Source of the DNA: CAZLNO01 sp964561005
GTDB lineage: Bacteria > Pseudomonadota > Alphaproteobacteria > Kiloniellales > Rhodovibrionaceae
Direction: 5' to 3'
Assembly: GCA_964561005.1 (NCBI GenBank)
Contig: CAZLNO010000064.1
Span: forward strand, 1 to 23,670
DNA: 23,670 bases
Shown here: positions 7,833 to 15,900 of the stretch, in pieces
How positions within the stretch are numbered: the stretch's first letter is position 1
Layout of the letters: the number at the start of each line of letters is the position of its first letter
The notes under the pieces: model-generated
Told to the model about the DNA's origin: nothing
Databases searched by the model: none
Seen by the model: only the letters and a program-made list of their open reading frames with translations
Position numbers and translations under genes: made by a program

Positions 7833-10619
7833 GTGAACGACGGAACGTCTTCCGACCACAGCGAGGTGACCCCGGTCACGATCGAGGAGGAGATGCGCCG
7901 CTCCTACCTCGACTACGCCATGAGCGTCATCGTCTCGCGCGCGCTGCCCGACGTGCGCGACGGCCTGAAACCGGTGCACCGGCGCATCCTCTACGCCATG
8001 AAGGAGGGCGGCTACGACTACAACCGGCCCTACCGCAAGTCGGCCCGCATCGTCGGCGACGTCATGGGTCAGTACCATCCCCACGGCGACGCGGCGATCT
8101 ACGACGCCATGGTGCGCATGGCGCAGGACTTCTCGATGCGCCTGCCGCTGGTCGACGGCCAGGGCAACTTCGGCTCCATGGACGGCGACCCGCCGGCGGC
8201 CATGCGGTACACCGAGGCGCGCCTGGCGCGCGTGGCCAGCGACGCGCTGCTGGAGGACATCGACCGCGACACCGTCGACTTCCAGGACAACTACGACGAG
8301 ACGACCAAGGAGCCGACGGTCCTCCCGGCCCGCTTCCCCAACCTGCTGGTCAACGGGGCGGGCGGCATCGCGGTGGGCATGGCGACCAACGTGCCGCCGC
8401 ACAACCTGGGCGAGGTGATCGACGCCTGCTGCGCCTATGTCGACGACCCCGGCGTCGATGTCGCCACGCTGATGCAGCACCTGCCGGGCCCGGACTTCCC
8501 GACCGGCGGGCTGGTCGTCGGGCGCAAGGGAATCCGCGACGCCTATCACACCGGTCGCGGCTCGATCGTGATGCGGGCCCGCACCCACTTCGAGGAGGCG
8601 CGCAACGACCGCCAGGCCATTGTGGTGACCGAGGTGCCCTATCAGGTCAACAAGGCCCGAATGGTCGAGCGCATTGCCGAGCTGGTGCGGGACAAGGCGA
8701 TCGAGGGCATCGCCGACCTGCGCGACGAGAGCGACCGCGAGGGTCTGCGCGTCGTCATCGAGTGCCACAAGCACGCCCAGGTCGAGGTCGTGCTCAACCA
8801 GCTCTATCGCCACACCCCGCTGCAGACGACCTTCGGCGTCAACATGCTGGCACTCAACGAGGGCCGGCCGGAGATGCTGTCGCTGAAGGACGTGATCGTC
8901 GCCTTCGTGCGCTTCCGCGAGGAGGTGATCACCCGGCGCACGGCCTACGAGCTGTCCCGCGCGCGCGAACGCGCGCACGTTCTGGTCGGCCTCGCCGTGG
9001 CGGTGGCGAACATCGACGAGGTCATTTCGCTCATCCGCCACGCGGCGAACCCCGAGGAGGCGCGCCAGGGCCTCTTGGGCCGCGCCTGGCCGGCGGAGAG
9101 CGTGGCGCCGCTGATCCGCGTCATCGACGAGCCGGGCCACCGCGTGGCCGAGGACGGCACCTACCGCCTGTCCGCCGAGCAGGCCAAGGCGATCCTCGAC
9201 CTGCGGCTGCACCGCCTGACCGGGCTGGAGCGCGGGAAGATCGACCATGAGCTGAACGACATCGTCGGCAAGATCCAGGAGTACCTGGAGATCCTGGGCT
9301 CGCGCGAGAAGCTGATGGCGGTGCTGCGCGACGAACTGGCGACGATCAAGGACCGCTACGCCGGCCCGCGCCGCACCGAGCTGCAGGAAGGCGAGTTCGA
9401 GCAGGACGACGAGGACCTGATCCCGCGCGAGGATATGGTCGTCACCGTCTCCCATCTGGGCTATGTGAAGCGCGTGCCGCTCTCCGCCTACCGCGCGCAG
9501 CGGCGCGGCGGCAAGGGCCGCTCCGGCATGGCGACCCGCGAGGAGGACTTCGTCGACCAGGTGTTCGTCTGCGACACCCACACGCCGGTGCTGTTCTTCT
9601 CCTCGCGCGGCATGGCCTACAAGCTGAAGGTCTACAGGCTGCCCAGCGGCACGCCCGCCTCGCGCGGCAAGCACTTCGCCAACCTGCTGCCGCTCGACGC
9701 GGACGAGACCATCTCCACCTGCATGCCGCTGCCCGAGGACGAGAGCGCCTGGGCGGAGATGTACGCCATGTTCGCCACCGCGAGCGGCAACGTGCGCCGC
9801 AACCGGCTGTCCGACTTCGTCAACGTCAAGGCCAACGGCAAGATCGCCATGAGGCTGGAGGACGGCGACCGGCTGGTCTCGGCCCGCGTGGCGCGCGAGG
9901 ACCAGGACGTCCTCCTGGCGACGTCCGGCGGCAAGGCCGTACGCTTCCCGGTGGACGCCGTGCGCGTGTTCAAGGGGCGCGACTCCACCGGCGTACGCGG
10001 CGTGCGGCTGGCCAAGGGGGATGTGGTCATCTCGATGTCGATCCTGGAGCACGTCGAGATCGAAACCGAGGAACGCGAGGCCTATCTGCGCTACGCCACG
10101 ATGAAGCGCCGCACCGCGGAGGACGAGGCGCCCTGCACGCCGGAGAGCGCGAACGTCGAGCTGTCGCCGGGACGAATCGCCGAGCTGGAGGCGCAGGAGC
10201 AGCTCATCCTGACCGTGGCCGACGACGGCTTCGGCAAGCTCACGCCCGCCTACGAGTACCGCATCACCAACCGCGGCGGGCAGGGGATCGTCAGCATGGA
10301 CCTTGCGCGCAATGGGCGGCAGCGCCGGGTCGTGGCCGCCTTTCCCGTCGACCTCGGCGACCAGGTGATGCTGGTCACCGATGGCGGGCAGGTGATCCGC
10401 TGCCCGGTCGAGGGCGTCCGCGTGGCCGGCCGCAACACCCGCGGCGTGCGCCTGCTGCGCGTGCAGGGCGGGGAGCGCGTCGTCTCCGTCGCCCGACTGG
10501 CCGAGCGCGACCTCGACGCCGCCGCCTCCGACGACGGCGAGGACGAGCGCGCGGCCGAGGCCGACAGCGGGAGCGGGCAGGGCCCGGACCAGCCGGGGCA
10601 GGGCCCCGAGGAGGCATAG
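7833..10619 (+). CDS. gyrA: DNA gyrase subunit A
   Basis: GyrA carries the DNA-cutting tyrosine of gyrase, the A2B2 enzyme that introduces negative supercoils. The product has 928 residues (E. coli 875). The start is GTG at 7833, with GAGG eight bases upstream. Catalytic Tyr126 sits in AAMRYTEARL. The quinolone region reads HPHGDAAIYD: the position of E. coli Ser83 is Ala87, and that of Asp87 is Asp91. The GyrA box QRRGGKG in the carboxyl domain separates it from ParC. The last 45 residues or so form an acidic, Gly/Gln-rich tail beyond the beta-pinwheel. coaD starts two bases after the stop, so both are probably on one transcript. Confidence 0.98.
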   Translation: MNDGTSSDHSEVTPVTIEEEMRRSYLDYAMSVIVSRALPDVRDGLKPVHRRILYAMKEGGYDYNRPYRKSARIVGDVMGQYHPHGDAAIYDAMVRMAQDFSMRLPLVDGQGNFGSMDGDPPAAMRYTEARLARVASDALLEDIDRDTVDFQDNYDETTKEPTVLPARFPNLLVNGAGGIAVGMATNVPPHNLGEVIDACCAYVDDPGVDVATLMQHLPGPDFPTGGLVVGRKGIRDAYHTGRGSIVMRARTHFEEARNDRQAIVVTEVPYQVNKARMVERIAELVRDKAIEGIADLRDESDREGLRVVIECHKHAQVEVVLNQLYRHTPLQTTFGVNMLALNEGRPEMLSLKDVIVAFVRFREEVITRRTAYELSRARERAHVLVGLAVAVANIDEVISLIRHAANPEEARQGLLGRAWPAESVAPLIRVIDEPGHRVAEDGTYRLSAEQAKAILDLRLHRLTGLERGKIDHELNDIVGKIQEYLEILGSREKLMAVLRDELATIKDRYAGPRRTELQEGEFEQDDEDLIPREDMVVTVSHLGYVKRVPLSAYRAQRRGGKGRSGMATREEDFVDQVFVCDTHTPVLFFSSRGMAYKLKVYRLPSGTPASRGKHFANLLPLDADETISTCMPLPEDESAWAEMYAMFATASGNVRRNRLSDFVNVKANGKIAMRLEDGDRLVSARVAREDQDVLLATSGGKAVRFPVDAVRVFKGRDSTGVRGVRLAKGDVVISMSILEHVEIETEEREAYLRYATMKRRTAEDEAPCTPESANVELSPGRIAELEAQEQLILTVADDGFGKLTPAYEYRITNRGGQGIVSMDLARNGRQRRVVAAFPVDLGDQVMLVTDGGQVIRCPVEGVRVAGRNTRGVRLLRVQGGERVVSVARLAERDLDAAASDDGEDERAAEADSGSGQGPDQPGQGPEEA

Positions 10620-10621
10620 CC

Positions 10622-11176
10622 ATGCGCGGGCGCGAACCTCTCGTGGGGGTCTATCCCGGTACGTTCGACCCGATCACACTGGGCCACATGGACATCATCA
10701 CGCGGGCCACCAAGATCGTGGACAAGCTGGTGATCGCCGTCGCCACCAACGCCGGCAAGAATCCGCTGTTCTCGCCCGACGAACGTGTCGACATGGTGCG
10801 CGCCGAGGTCGAGGCGATCGAGACCAACGGCGCCGAGATCGAGGTGCGCGCGTTCGACAGCCTGTTGATGCACTTCGCGATGGAGGCGGGTGCCCGCATC
10901 ATCCTGCGCGGCCTGCGCGCGGTCTCGGATTTCGAGTACGAGTTCCAGATGGCCTGCATGAACGCGCGGGTGAACCCGGCCGTGGAGACGGTGTTCCTGA
11001 CCGCCTCGGAGCGCCAGCAGTTCATCTCCTCGCGCTTCGTCAAGGAGATCGGCGCGCTGGGCGGCGACATCTCCAGTTTCGTCAGCCCGCGGGTCGCCGA
11101 TCGCCTGATGCACCGCTTCGCCGGCACGGGCGACCGGGCGCGGCTCGCCGGCCGCACCGCCGCGGGGCGCGACTGA
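10622..11176 (+). CDS. coaD: Phosphopantetheine adenylyltransferase
   Basis: CoaD transfers AMP from ATP to 4'-phosphopantetheine to make dephospho-CoA, the fourth of five steps from pantothenate to coenzyme A, in the cytoplasm. The 184-residue product has the nucleotidyltransferase motif TFDPITLGH (residues 14-22, with His22 of T/HxGH), RGLRAVSDFEYE (about 96-107), and ISSRFVKE (135-142), which matches the family ISSTxVRE motif. It is slightly longer than the usual 160 or so because of an Ala/Arg/Gly-rich carboxyl extension after about residue 165. The start at 10622 follows an AGGAGG-like site inside the end of gyrA. Confidence 0.97.
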   Translation: MRGREPLVGVYPGTFDPITLGHMDIITRATKIVDKLVIAVATNAGKNPLFSPDERVDMVRAEVEAIETNGAEIEVRAFDSLLMHFAMEAGARIILRGLRAVSDFEYEFQMACMNARVNPAVETVFLTASERQQFISSRFVKEIGALGGDISSFVSPRVADRLMHRFAGTGDRARLAGRTAAGRD

Positions 11177-11317
11177 CGGCGAGGGGCAATTTGGCAGCGA
11201 TGCGATTTCGATTTTGCGCGGTCGCGTCTTGATCTTGTCATCTTGTCTCGTCATGAAGGCGAGGTCGCGGGCCAAAACGGGTCGGGCGACCTTCGTCCAT
11301 CCTTCTGGAGATTTTCG

Positions 11318-12019
11318 ATGATGCGTTTGCTTGCCGTTGTGCTCGCAGTATTCGCGTTCGCCGCGCCACTCGAAAGTCGCGCCGCGCGCGACGTGGAGGA
11401 TCTCCAGGAACTGGTGGAGGAGGCGAAGTTTACCGTCAGCGCCTTCCGCCGCGACGAGAACATGACCTGGTTTCGCGAAAACCTGCACCGCGCCAAGGGG
11501 CTTCTGATCATTCCCAACCTGGTCAAGGGCGGCTTCATTCTCGGCGGTTCCGGGGGCAACGGCGTCATGCTGGCGCAGGATGTGGAGACCGGCGCCTGGA
11601 GCTTTCCGGCCTTCTACACCATGGGCTCGGTGACCCTCGGGCTGCAGATTGGCGGCGAGGTCTCCGAGATCGTGCTGATGATCATGACCGAGGACGGTCG
11701 CGACGCCATGCTGGGCGACGAGTTCAAGCTGGGCGGCGACGTCAGCGTCGCGGTGGGGCCGATCGGCGCCGGCGGCAAGGCGCAGACCGCCGACGTCCTG
11801 GCGTTCTCGCGCACCAAGGGCGGTCTCTACGGTGGCCTGAATATCGAGGGCGCGGTGATCGCCACGCGGGAGGACTGGAACCGGACCTATTACGGCCGTG
11901 ACGTCCGGACGGTCGACATCATTTCCAAGCGCACGGTGTCAAAGCCCGACGCCGATGCCCTCCGCATGGAGCTGACCCGCACCGCCACGGCCGGCAAGAA
12001 GGCGGGCGACAAGAAATAG
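11318..12019 (+). CDS. Secreted SYLF-domain (YSC84-type lipid-binding) protein
   Basis: A 233-residue exported protein. Residues 1-22 (MMRLLAVVLAVFAFAAP, ending ESRA) form a signal peptide. The rest matches the SYLF domain: GLLIIPNLVKGGFILGGSGG (about 64-83), then SFPAFYTMGSVTLGLQIG, and DVSVAVGPIGAGG and SRTKGGLYGGLNIEG further on. SYLF proteins bind phosphoinositides in eukaryotes; bacterial versions are periplasmic and of uncertain role. The ATG at 11318 is chosen over upstream in-frame starts because GGAG sits seven bases before it and the signal peptide begins there. An adjacent ATG at 11321 is equally possible. It stands alone, 141 bases after coaD, and converges with the DUF1684 gene. 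Confidence 0.88.
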   Translation: MMRLLAVVLAVFAFAAPLESRAARDVEDLQELVEEAKFTVSAFRRDENMTWFRENLHRAKGLLIIPNLVKGGFILGGSGGNGVMLAQDVETGAWSFPAFYTMGSVTLGLQIGGEVSEIVLMIMTEDGRDAMLGDEFKLGGDVSVAVGPIGAGGKAQTADVLAFSRTKGGLYGGLNIEGAVIATREDWNRTYYGRDVRTVDIISKRTVSKPDADALRMELTRTATAGKKAGDKK

Positions 12020-12040
12020 ACCGGCCGACGCCCGCGGCGG

Positions 12041-12676
12041 TCAGGTTCCGGCACGCGCGATGTCCTGCAACTCGCCGGCGCGAACGGCGGCGGGCAGGCG
12101 GTTCTCCGGCGGCGACAGCGGGCACACCCAGGTCCCTGCATAGACGCAGGACGGGTTGTAGGCGAAGTTGAAGTCGCAGATCAGACGGCCGTCCACGGTG
12201 CCCAGGTCCGCGCCCTTGATGCCGTCGAGCAGGTAGCGCCCGCCGCCATAGGTGGCCTCCCCGTTGCTGGCATCCGCGAAGGGCAGGAATATCCCGCCGC
12301 CGTAGCCCGTGATCCAGAAGACCGTCAACTCGCTGCCGAGTCGCGGGGCCAGTCCCCGCGTCCGGGCGATCGGCCGCAGCGTCAGGCGGCCGTCGGCGCC
12401 CAGGTCGACACGCCGCAGCGTGTCGTCCTCGGTGGGTGCCAGGTCGACGGCGAGTCGCAAGTCCGGGTCGTAGTCGAAGAAGCGCAGGCCCCGGAACACG
12501 GTGCGCGACTCCGGGTCCAGGGGCGATTGCGGGTGCTCGCGGATCAGGCGCTCGCGCTCGCCGCGCCAGAAGCGCCAGCCCTCGGCCGGGTCATGGGCGC
12601 CCCGGACCTCGGCGTAGAGCGCGGCCACGCGGCGGCGCCAGTCGGCCAGGTCCAGGGTGTCGGCGATCAGGCTCAT
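12041..12676 (-). CDS. DUF1684 family protein
   Basis: A 211-residue protein with the marks of the DUF1684 family, which has no established function. These are two glycine turns, GYGGGIFLPF (124-133) and TYGGGRYLL (142-150), then KGADLG (154-159), DFNFAYNPSC (168-177), WVCPLSPPENRLP (183-195) and the RAGE end. The early part, DWRRRVAALYAEVR then FRGLRFFDYDP, is also typical. The start is the ATG at 12676, preceded by an AAAGGGG ribosome site (minus strand); the frame stays open upstream, but the conserved region begins here. No signal peptide. It converges with the SYLF gene (21-base gap) and lies 86 bases downstream of the YqjE-like gene on the same strand. Confidence 0.88.
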   Translation of the reverse strand: MSLIADTLDLADWRRRVAALYAEVRGAHDPAEGWRFWRGERERLIREHPQSPLDPESRTVFRGLRFFDYDPDLRLAVDLAPTEDDTLRRVDLGADGRLTLRPIARTRGLAPRLGSELTVFWITGYGGGIFLPFADASNGEATYGGGRYLLDGIKGADLGTVDGRLICDFNFAYNPSCVYAGTWVCPLSPPENRLPAAVRAGELQDIARAGT

Positions 12677-12762
12677 GTCGCCCCTTTCCGCACGAACAGG
12701 ACAAGGTCGAGGGGATACACGGACGCCCGGCCACCGGGCAAGGACCGGGCAGGCGGGGGCGC

Positions 12763-13179
12763 TCACAGGTGACGGTCGATCACCCGCCAGAGATAGCGGC
12801 GGGCGCGCGGGCTGACGCCCAGGACCAGGCCGGCGAAGAAGGCGGTTGCTGTCGCGGCGGCGAGGTGGCGCCGCAGAATGGGCGTGAGGCTATCGCCGAG
12901 CTCCTTCAGCATGGCCAGGTCGCCGGTCCCCGTGCCAGAAGATTCCGGCGTGGCGCCGCGCGGTCTGGGGGCCACAAGGCCGCGGCAAAGCAGCAGGAGT
13001 CCGGCCGCGACCAGAAGCGACAGCAGGCCACTGATCGCCGCCGCCGCGGCGGGCGGCATCACGGCGGCCAGCAGGAGATAGAGGGCCGCGATCAGGAGAC
13101 CGAGCCCTGCAAGCCCCACGACCGCCGCCAGGCACAGCACCGCCAGCGCGGTCAGCGCGCGCGCCGCCTGGTCGTGCAT
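12763..13179 (-). CDS. YqjE-like small membrane protein (holin superfamily III type)
   Basis: A 138-residue membrane protein with two adjacent hydrophobic helices, at about residues 10-37 and 41-68, followed by a soluble segment and a weaker hydrophobic stretch near 107-122. This layout fits the YqjE / phage-holin-superfamily-III-type family. The ATG at 13179 is the first before the hydrophobic helix. It follows the YqjD-like gene by 23 bases on the same strand, the same order as E. coli yqjD-yqjE. The pairing strengthens both assignments. Although the family name includes holin, nothing around it is phage. Its function is unknown; in enterobacteria the pair is linked to stationary-phase or stress conditions. 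Confidence 0.7.
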   Translation of the reverse strand: MHDQAARALTALAVLCLAAVVGLAGLGLLIAALYLLLAAVMPPAAAAAISGLLSLLVAAGLLLLCRGLVAPRPRGATPESSGTGTGDLAMLKELGDSLTPILRRHLAAATATAFFAGLVLGVSPRARRYLWRVIDRHL

Positions 13180-13202
13180 GGACACCGCGCCGCTCCGGCG
13201 GA

Positions 13203-13475
13203 TCAGCGCCGCGATTGCAGCAGGAGACCGACGATCAGCCCGCCGATGAACACCACGAGAATGCTGGCCAGCGGCCGCTCCTCGATCTGGTGCTCCAGCG
13301 CCTTTTCCGCCTTCACCGCGCGCTCGCGGGCGGACCCCAGCGTTTCGCGCGCCCGCGCGTACGCCCGTTCGCCCTGTTCCGAGGCCATGTCCCGCAGGGT
13401 CTGCGTGATGCTCTGAACGTCCTGGCGAAGCTGCTGTACCTCGCTGCGCAGGTTGTCCATTTCCTGATCCGCCAT
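13203..13475 (-). CDS. YqjD/ElaB-like (DUF883-type) membrane-anchored protein
   Basis: A 90-residue protein with a long amphipathic, coiled-coil-like region (residues 5-65) and one carboxyl-terminal transmembrane helix (about 69-86) ending QSRR. The join RPLAS before the helix is the DUF883/ElaB/YqjD hallmark (RPxxS). E. coli YqjD and ElaB are tail-anchored and bind ribosomes in stationary phase; whether this protein does so is untested. The start at 13475 has a strong AAGGAGAGG ribosome site. It is the first gene of a two-gene unit with the YqjE-like gene and diverges from the Sel1/SPOR gene. Confidence 0.78.
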   Translation of the reverse strand: MADQEMDNLRSEVQQLRQDVQSITQTLRDMASEQGERAYARARETLGSARERAVKAEKALEHQIEERPLASILVVFIGGLIVGLLLQSRR

Positions 13476-13526
13476 GGCTCGCCTCTCCTTTCGAGTTGCC
13501 GTTGGAATTTCCCCTGCCGTAACGTA

Positions 13527-13545
13527 TGTCCGGAACGGTCGGACA
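13527..13545. promoter_or_regulatory. Inverted repeat TGTCCG-N7-CGGACA between divergent genes
   Basis: Two perfect six-base arms, TGTCCG (13527-13532) and CGGACA (13540-13545), are separated by GAACGGT. The site lies 52 bases upstream of the YqjD-like start, in the 240-base gap before the Sel1/SPOR gene. It has the size of a dimeric repressor site. No regulator can be named. Confidence 0.35.
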
Positions 13546-13703
13546 CAACGCGGACGAACGCGCCACCGCCGTTCCCCCGCATAGCGTTAAACGCGCCACG
13601 ACACGAAAAGTTCGAGCCGATGCGCACGAGGGACTGCCGGGCGATCGAACGAGACGAGCTTGCGTCGCCCCTCCGAGGGGCCGATCCTGCGCGTGTGTGG
13701 CAC

Positions 13704-13718
13704 GGGAGACCTTCGGTG
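13704..13718 (+). promoter_or_regulatory. Ribosome-binding site that decides the GTG start of the Sel1/SPOR gene
   Basis: GGGAG at 13704-13708 stands seven bases before GTG at 13716. Starting there gives a product that begins directly with a clean signal peptide. Starting at the upstream ATG (13620) would put 32 polar residues ahead of it. Confidence 0.6.
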
Positions 13719-14831
13719 CGCGCGCTGGTCCTGGCACTGCTGGCGATGGTCTACGCGACGACGGCGTCGGCGCAGGATTATGCCGCGGGCCTTCGCGCCT
13801 TCGATGCCGGCAACTATGCCGAGGCCCGGCAGATCTGGCGCGAGCTGGCGGACGCCGGAAACGTCAAGGCGCAGTATGGCCTCGGCGTGCTGTACGAGCG
13901 CGGCCTGGGCGACATACCGCGCAACTACGGCCGTGCGGCCCACTGGTATGCACGCGCGGCCGGCGAGGGCCACCCGGCGGCACGCAACAACCTCGCGCTG
14001 ATGTACGCCAACGGTCTCGGCGTGGACCGGAGTCAGGAGCGCGCCGTGCGCCTGTGGACCGAAGCGGCCGAGGACGGTCATGCCATGGCGCAGTTCAATC
14101 TCGGTCTGGCCTATTCCCGCGGCGAGGGCGTCCAGGCGGACAACGCCACGGCGCGCAAATGGTTCCGGCGGGCGGCGGCGCAGGAGCTGCCGCGGGCCCA
14201 GTATGCCCTCGGCCAGTTGCATCGCCTGGGCGTCGGGGCGCCGCAGGATCCAGGCAAGGCGCTTGCCTGGTACCGCCGGGCCGCGGCGCAGGGGCACGCC
14301 GAGGCCGAAAAGTGGGTCGCGGAGCTGGAAGGGCAGGGCGTGACCCCGGCCGCGATCGACGCGCCGCGGCTGGACGCGGACACGGCGCAACGGACCGCGC
14401 AAGCGCCGACGACGGCGCGGGAAGGCGAGCAGGGCCGTATGGAGGATTCCGCAGTGGCCGGGGATTCCGGCCCGGCGGACACGGACGGGCCGCGGATTGC
14501 GCACAGGCCGGAGCGCAAGCCGCGCGCGCCGGCCGACACCCCCACGTCGCCGGTCCCGGAGGGGGCGGGCGAGGGCTATCACGTCTGGCTGGGATCGGCC
14601 GAGTCGCGGGACGCGGCGGCGGCGTACTGGCGCGACCTCAGCCGCCGGTTCGCCGGGCTGCTGGACGAAGCGAAGGGCCGTCTCGTCCGCGCTTCGCTGG
14701 GCGGCGGGGATGCCGTTTACCGGGTCCTCGCCGGGCCCTACCCCGACGCGGGCGAGGCGCGGCGCGTCTGCCGGGCGATGCGCGGCAAAGCTCCCGACAT
14801 CTTCTGTCAGGTCCGCATCCCGACATCCTGA
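13716..14831 (+). CDS. Periplasmic Sel1-repeat protein with carboxyl SPOR domain
   Basis: A 371-residue exported protein. Residues 1-20 are a signal peptide ending ATTASAQ. Four to five Sel1-like (TPR-type) repeats fill about 25-205, for example NVKAQYGLGVLYERG, HPAARNNLALMYANGLGV, HAMAQFNLGLAYSRGEGV and RAQYALGQLHRLGVG. An Ala/Pro/charged linker covers about 210-285. A SPOR-like domain occupies about 287-368 (GYHVWLGS, YRVLAGPYPD, ARRVCRAM, FCQVRI). SPOR domains bind septal peptidoglycan stripped of stem peptides, and Sel1 repeats bind proteins, so a cell-division or envelope role is likely but inferred. The start is GTG at 13716. The M48 protease gene follows 60 bases later on the same strand. 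Confidence 0.87.
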   Translation: MRALVLALLAMVYATTASAQDYAAGLRAFDAGNYAEARQIWRELADAGNVKAQYGLGVLYERGLGDIPRNYGRAAHWYARAAGEGHPAARNNLALMYANGLGVDRSQERAVRLWTEAAEDGHAMAQFNLGLAYSRGEGVQADNATARKWFRRAAAQELPRAQYALGQLHRLGVGAPQDPGKALAWYRRAAAQGHAEAEKWVAELEGQGVTPAAIDAPRLDADTAQRTAQAPTTAREGEQGRMEDSAVAGDSGPADTDGPRIAHRPERKPRAPADTPTSPVPEGAGEGYHVWLGSAESRDAAAAYWRDLSRRFAGLLDEAKGRLVRASLGGGDAVYRVLAGPYPDAGEARRVCRAMRGKAPDIFCQVRIPTS

Positions 14832-14891
14832 TGAACCGCCGACCCGGAAGGAACTCTTGCCGTCGGCGCGGCGCACCCCACGTGAAAGCCG

Positions 14892-15860
14892 ATGACACAG
14901 CGCTTTACCATCGACCCCGAGCGGATTGCCACGAACCGTCGGCACAACATCATCCACGCCGCCATCCTGATCGGCGCCCTGGTGGCCTTGCTGGCCGCGG
15001 TGGGCTGGTTCATCGCGGGCCTGGCGGGGCTGATCTGGATCGCCGGTTTCGCGCTGCTGGTCCTGCATTTTGGGCCACGGGCCTCGCAGCGCCTGATGCT
15101 GCAGCTCTACTCGGCGAGCGAGCTGAAGTACCAGCAGGTGCCGATGCTCTACGACCTGGCGAAGGAGTTGCGCGAGCGGGCCGGCCTCGAGCGCAAGGTG
15201 CGGCTGTTCTACATCCCCAGCCGCCTGATGCTGGCCTTCACGGTGGGCGGGCACGACGAGGTCAGCGTCGCCGTCAGTGACGGCCTGCTGCGCCGCCTGA
15301 CCGGCCGCGAGATCGCCGGCGTCCTGGCGCACGAGCTGAGCCATGTCGCCCACGGCGACCTGACGCTGATGGCGCTGGCGGACTTCATCACCAAGGTCAC
15401 GCGCACCCTGGCCTTCATCGCCATGCTGCTGATCGCGATCAACCTGCCGTATCTGATGGAGGGCGAGGTCGCGATACCCTGGCCGCCGATCCTGCTGCTC
15501 GCTTTCGCGCCGATCCTGAGCCTGCTGCTGCAGCTCGGCCTGTCGCGCGCCCGCGAGTTCCACGCCGACGCTGGCGCGGCCTCCCTCACCGGCGACCCCG
15601 AGGGCATCGCCAGCGCCCTGCAAAAGATGGACGCCCAGCAGAAGCGCTACTGGGAGAGCGTGTTCGGCCGCCAGGGCTCGGTCGACCAGCCGTCGCTGCT
15701 CCGCACCCACCCGCGCACCGGGGAGCGGGTGCGCAAGCTGGCGGAGATCGCGCGGCGGGAGGACGAGGAACTGCCGGATCTGCCGGACGATCTGCTGCCG
15801 CCCGACCGGGACGAGGTCTCCCGCCCGCCGCGTCGGCGGTTCCACGGCTTCCGCTATTGA
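14892..15860 (+). CDS. Membrane M48-family (HtpX-like) zinc metalloprotease
   Basis: A 322-residue integral-membrane protease. Two hydrophobic helices lie at about residues 20-38 and 40-60. The zinc site HELSH is at 147-151 (HExxH), with the third ligand probably Glu222 in SRAREFHAD. Two more hydrophobic segments (about 171-187 and 198-217) lie between them. The fold order TM-TM-HExxH-TM-TM-E matches HtpX, which degrades damaged membrane proteins in E. coli. The tail after about 285 is charged and Pro/Arg-rich. Several M48 paralogues are usual in alphaproteobacteria, so I do not assign the htpX symbol. The ribosome site is weak (GTGAAAG). The nnr gene follows 40 bases later. Confidence 0.9.
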   Translation: MTQRFTIDPERIATNRRHNIIHAAILIGALVALLAAVGWFIAGLAGLIWIAGFALLVLHFGPRASQRLMLQLYSASELKYQQVPMLYDLAKELRERAGLERKVRLFYIPSRLMLAFTVGGHDEVSVAVSDGLLRRLTGREIAGVLAHELSHVAHGDLTLMALADFITKVTRTLAFIAMLLIAINLPYLMEGEVAIPWPPILLLAFAPILSLLLQLGLSRAREFHADAGAASLTGDPEGIASALQKMDAQQKRYWESVFGRQGSVDQPSLLRTHPRTGERVRKLAEIARREDEELPDLPDDLLPPDRDEVSRPPRRRFHGFRY

Positions 15861-15900
15861 TCGTCGTTGCGCAGGTATTCGACCGCGTGAGGGAGGGACG

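Noticed and set aside
7623..10052. Very long open frame (809 codons) antisense to gyrA
   Set aside because: It mirrors gyrA codon bias in GC-rich DNA, its product is His/Ala/Arg/Val-rich low complexity, and gyrA is certain.
12763..13475. Prophage fragment, because of the holin-type protein
   Set aside because: No other phage gene is present; the gene pairs with a YqjD-like gene as in bacterial chromosomes.
13476..13715. EcfG general-stress promoter before the YqjD-like gene
   Set aside because: GGAAC and CGTT elements occur on the minus strand but not at 16-17 base spacing.
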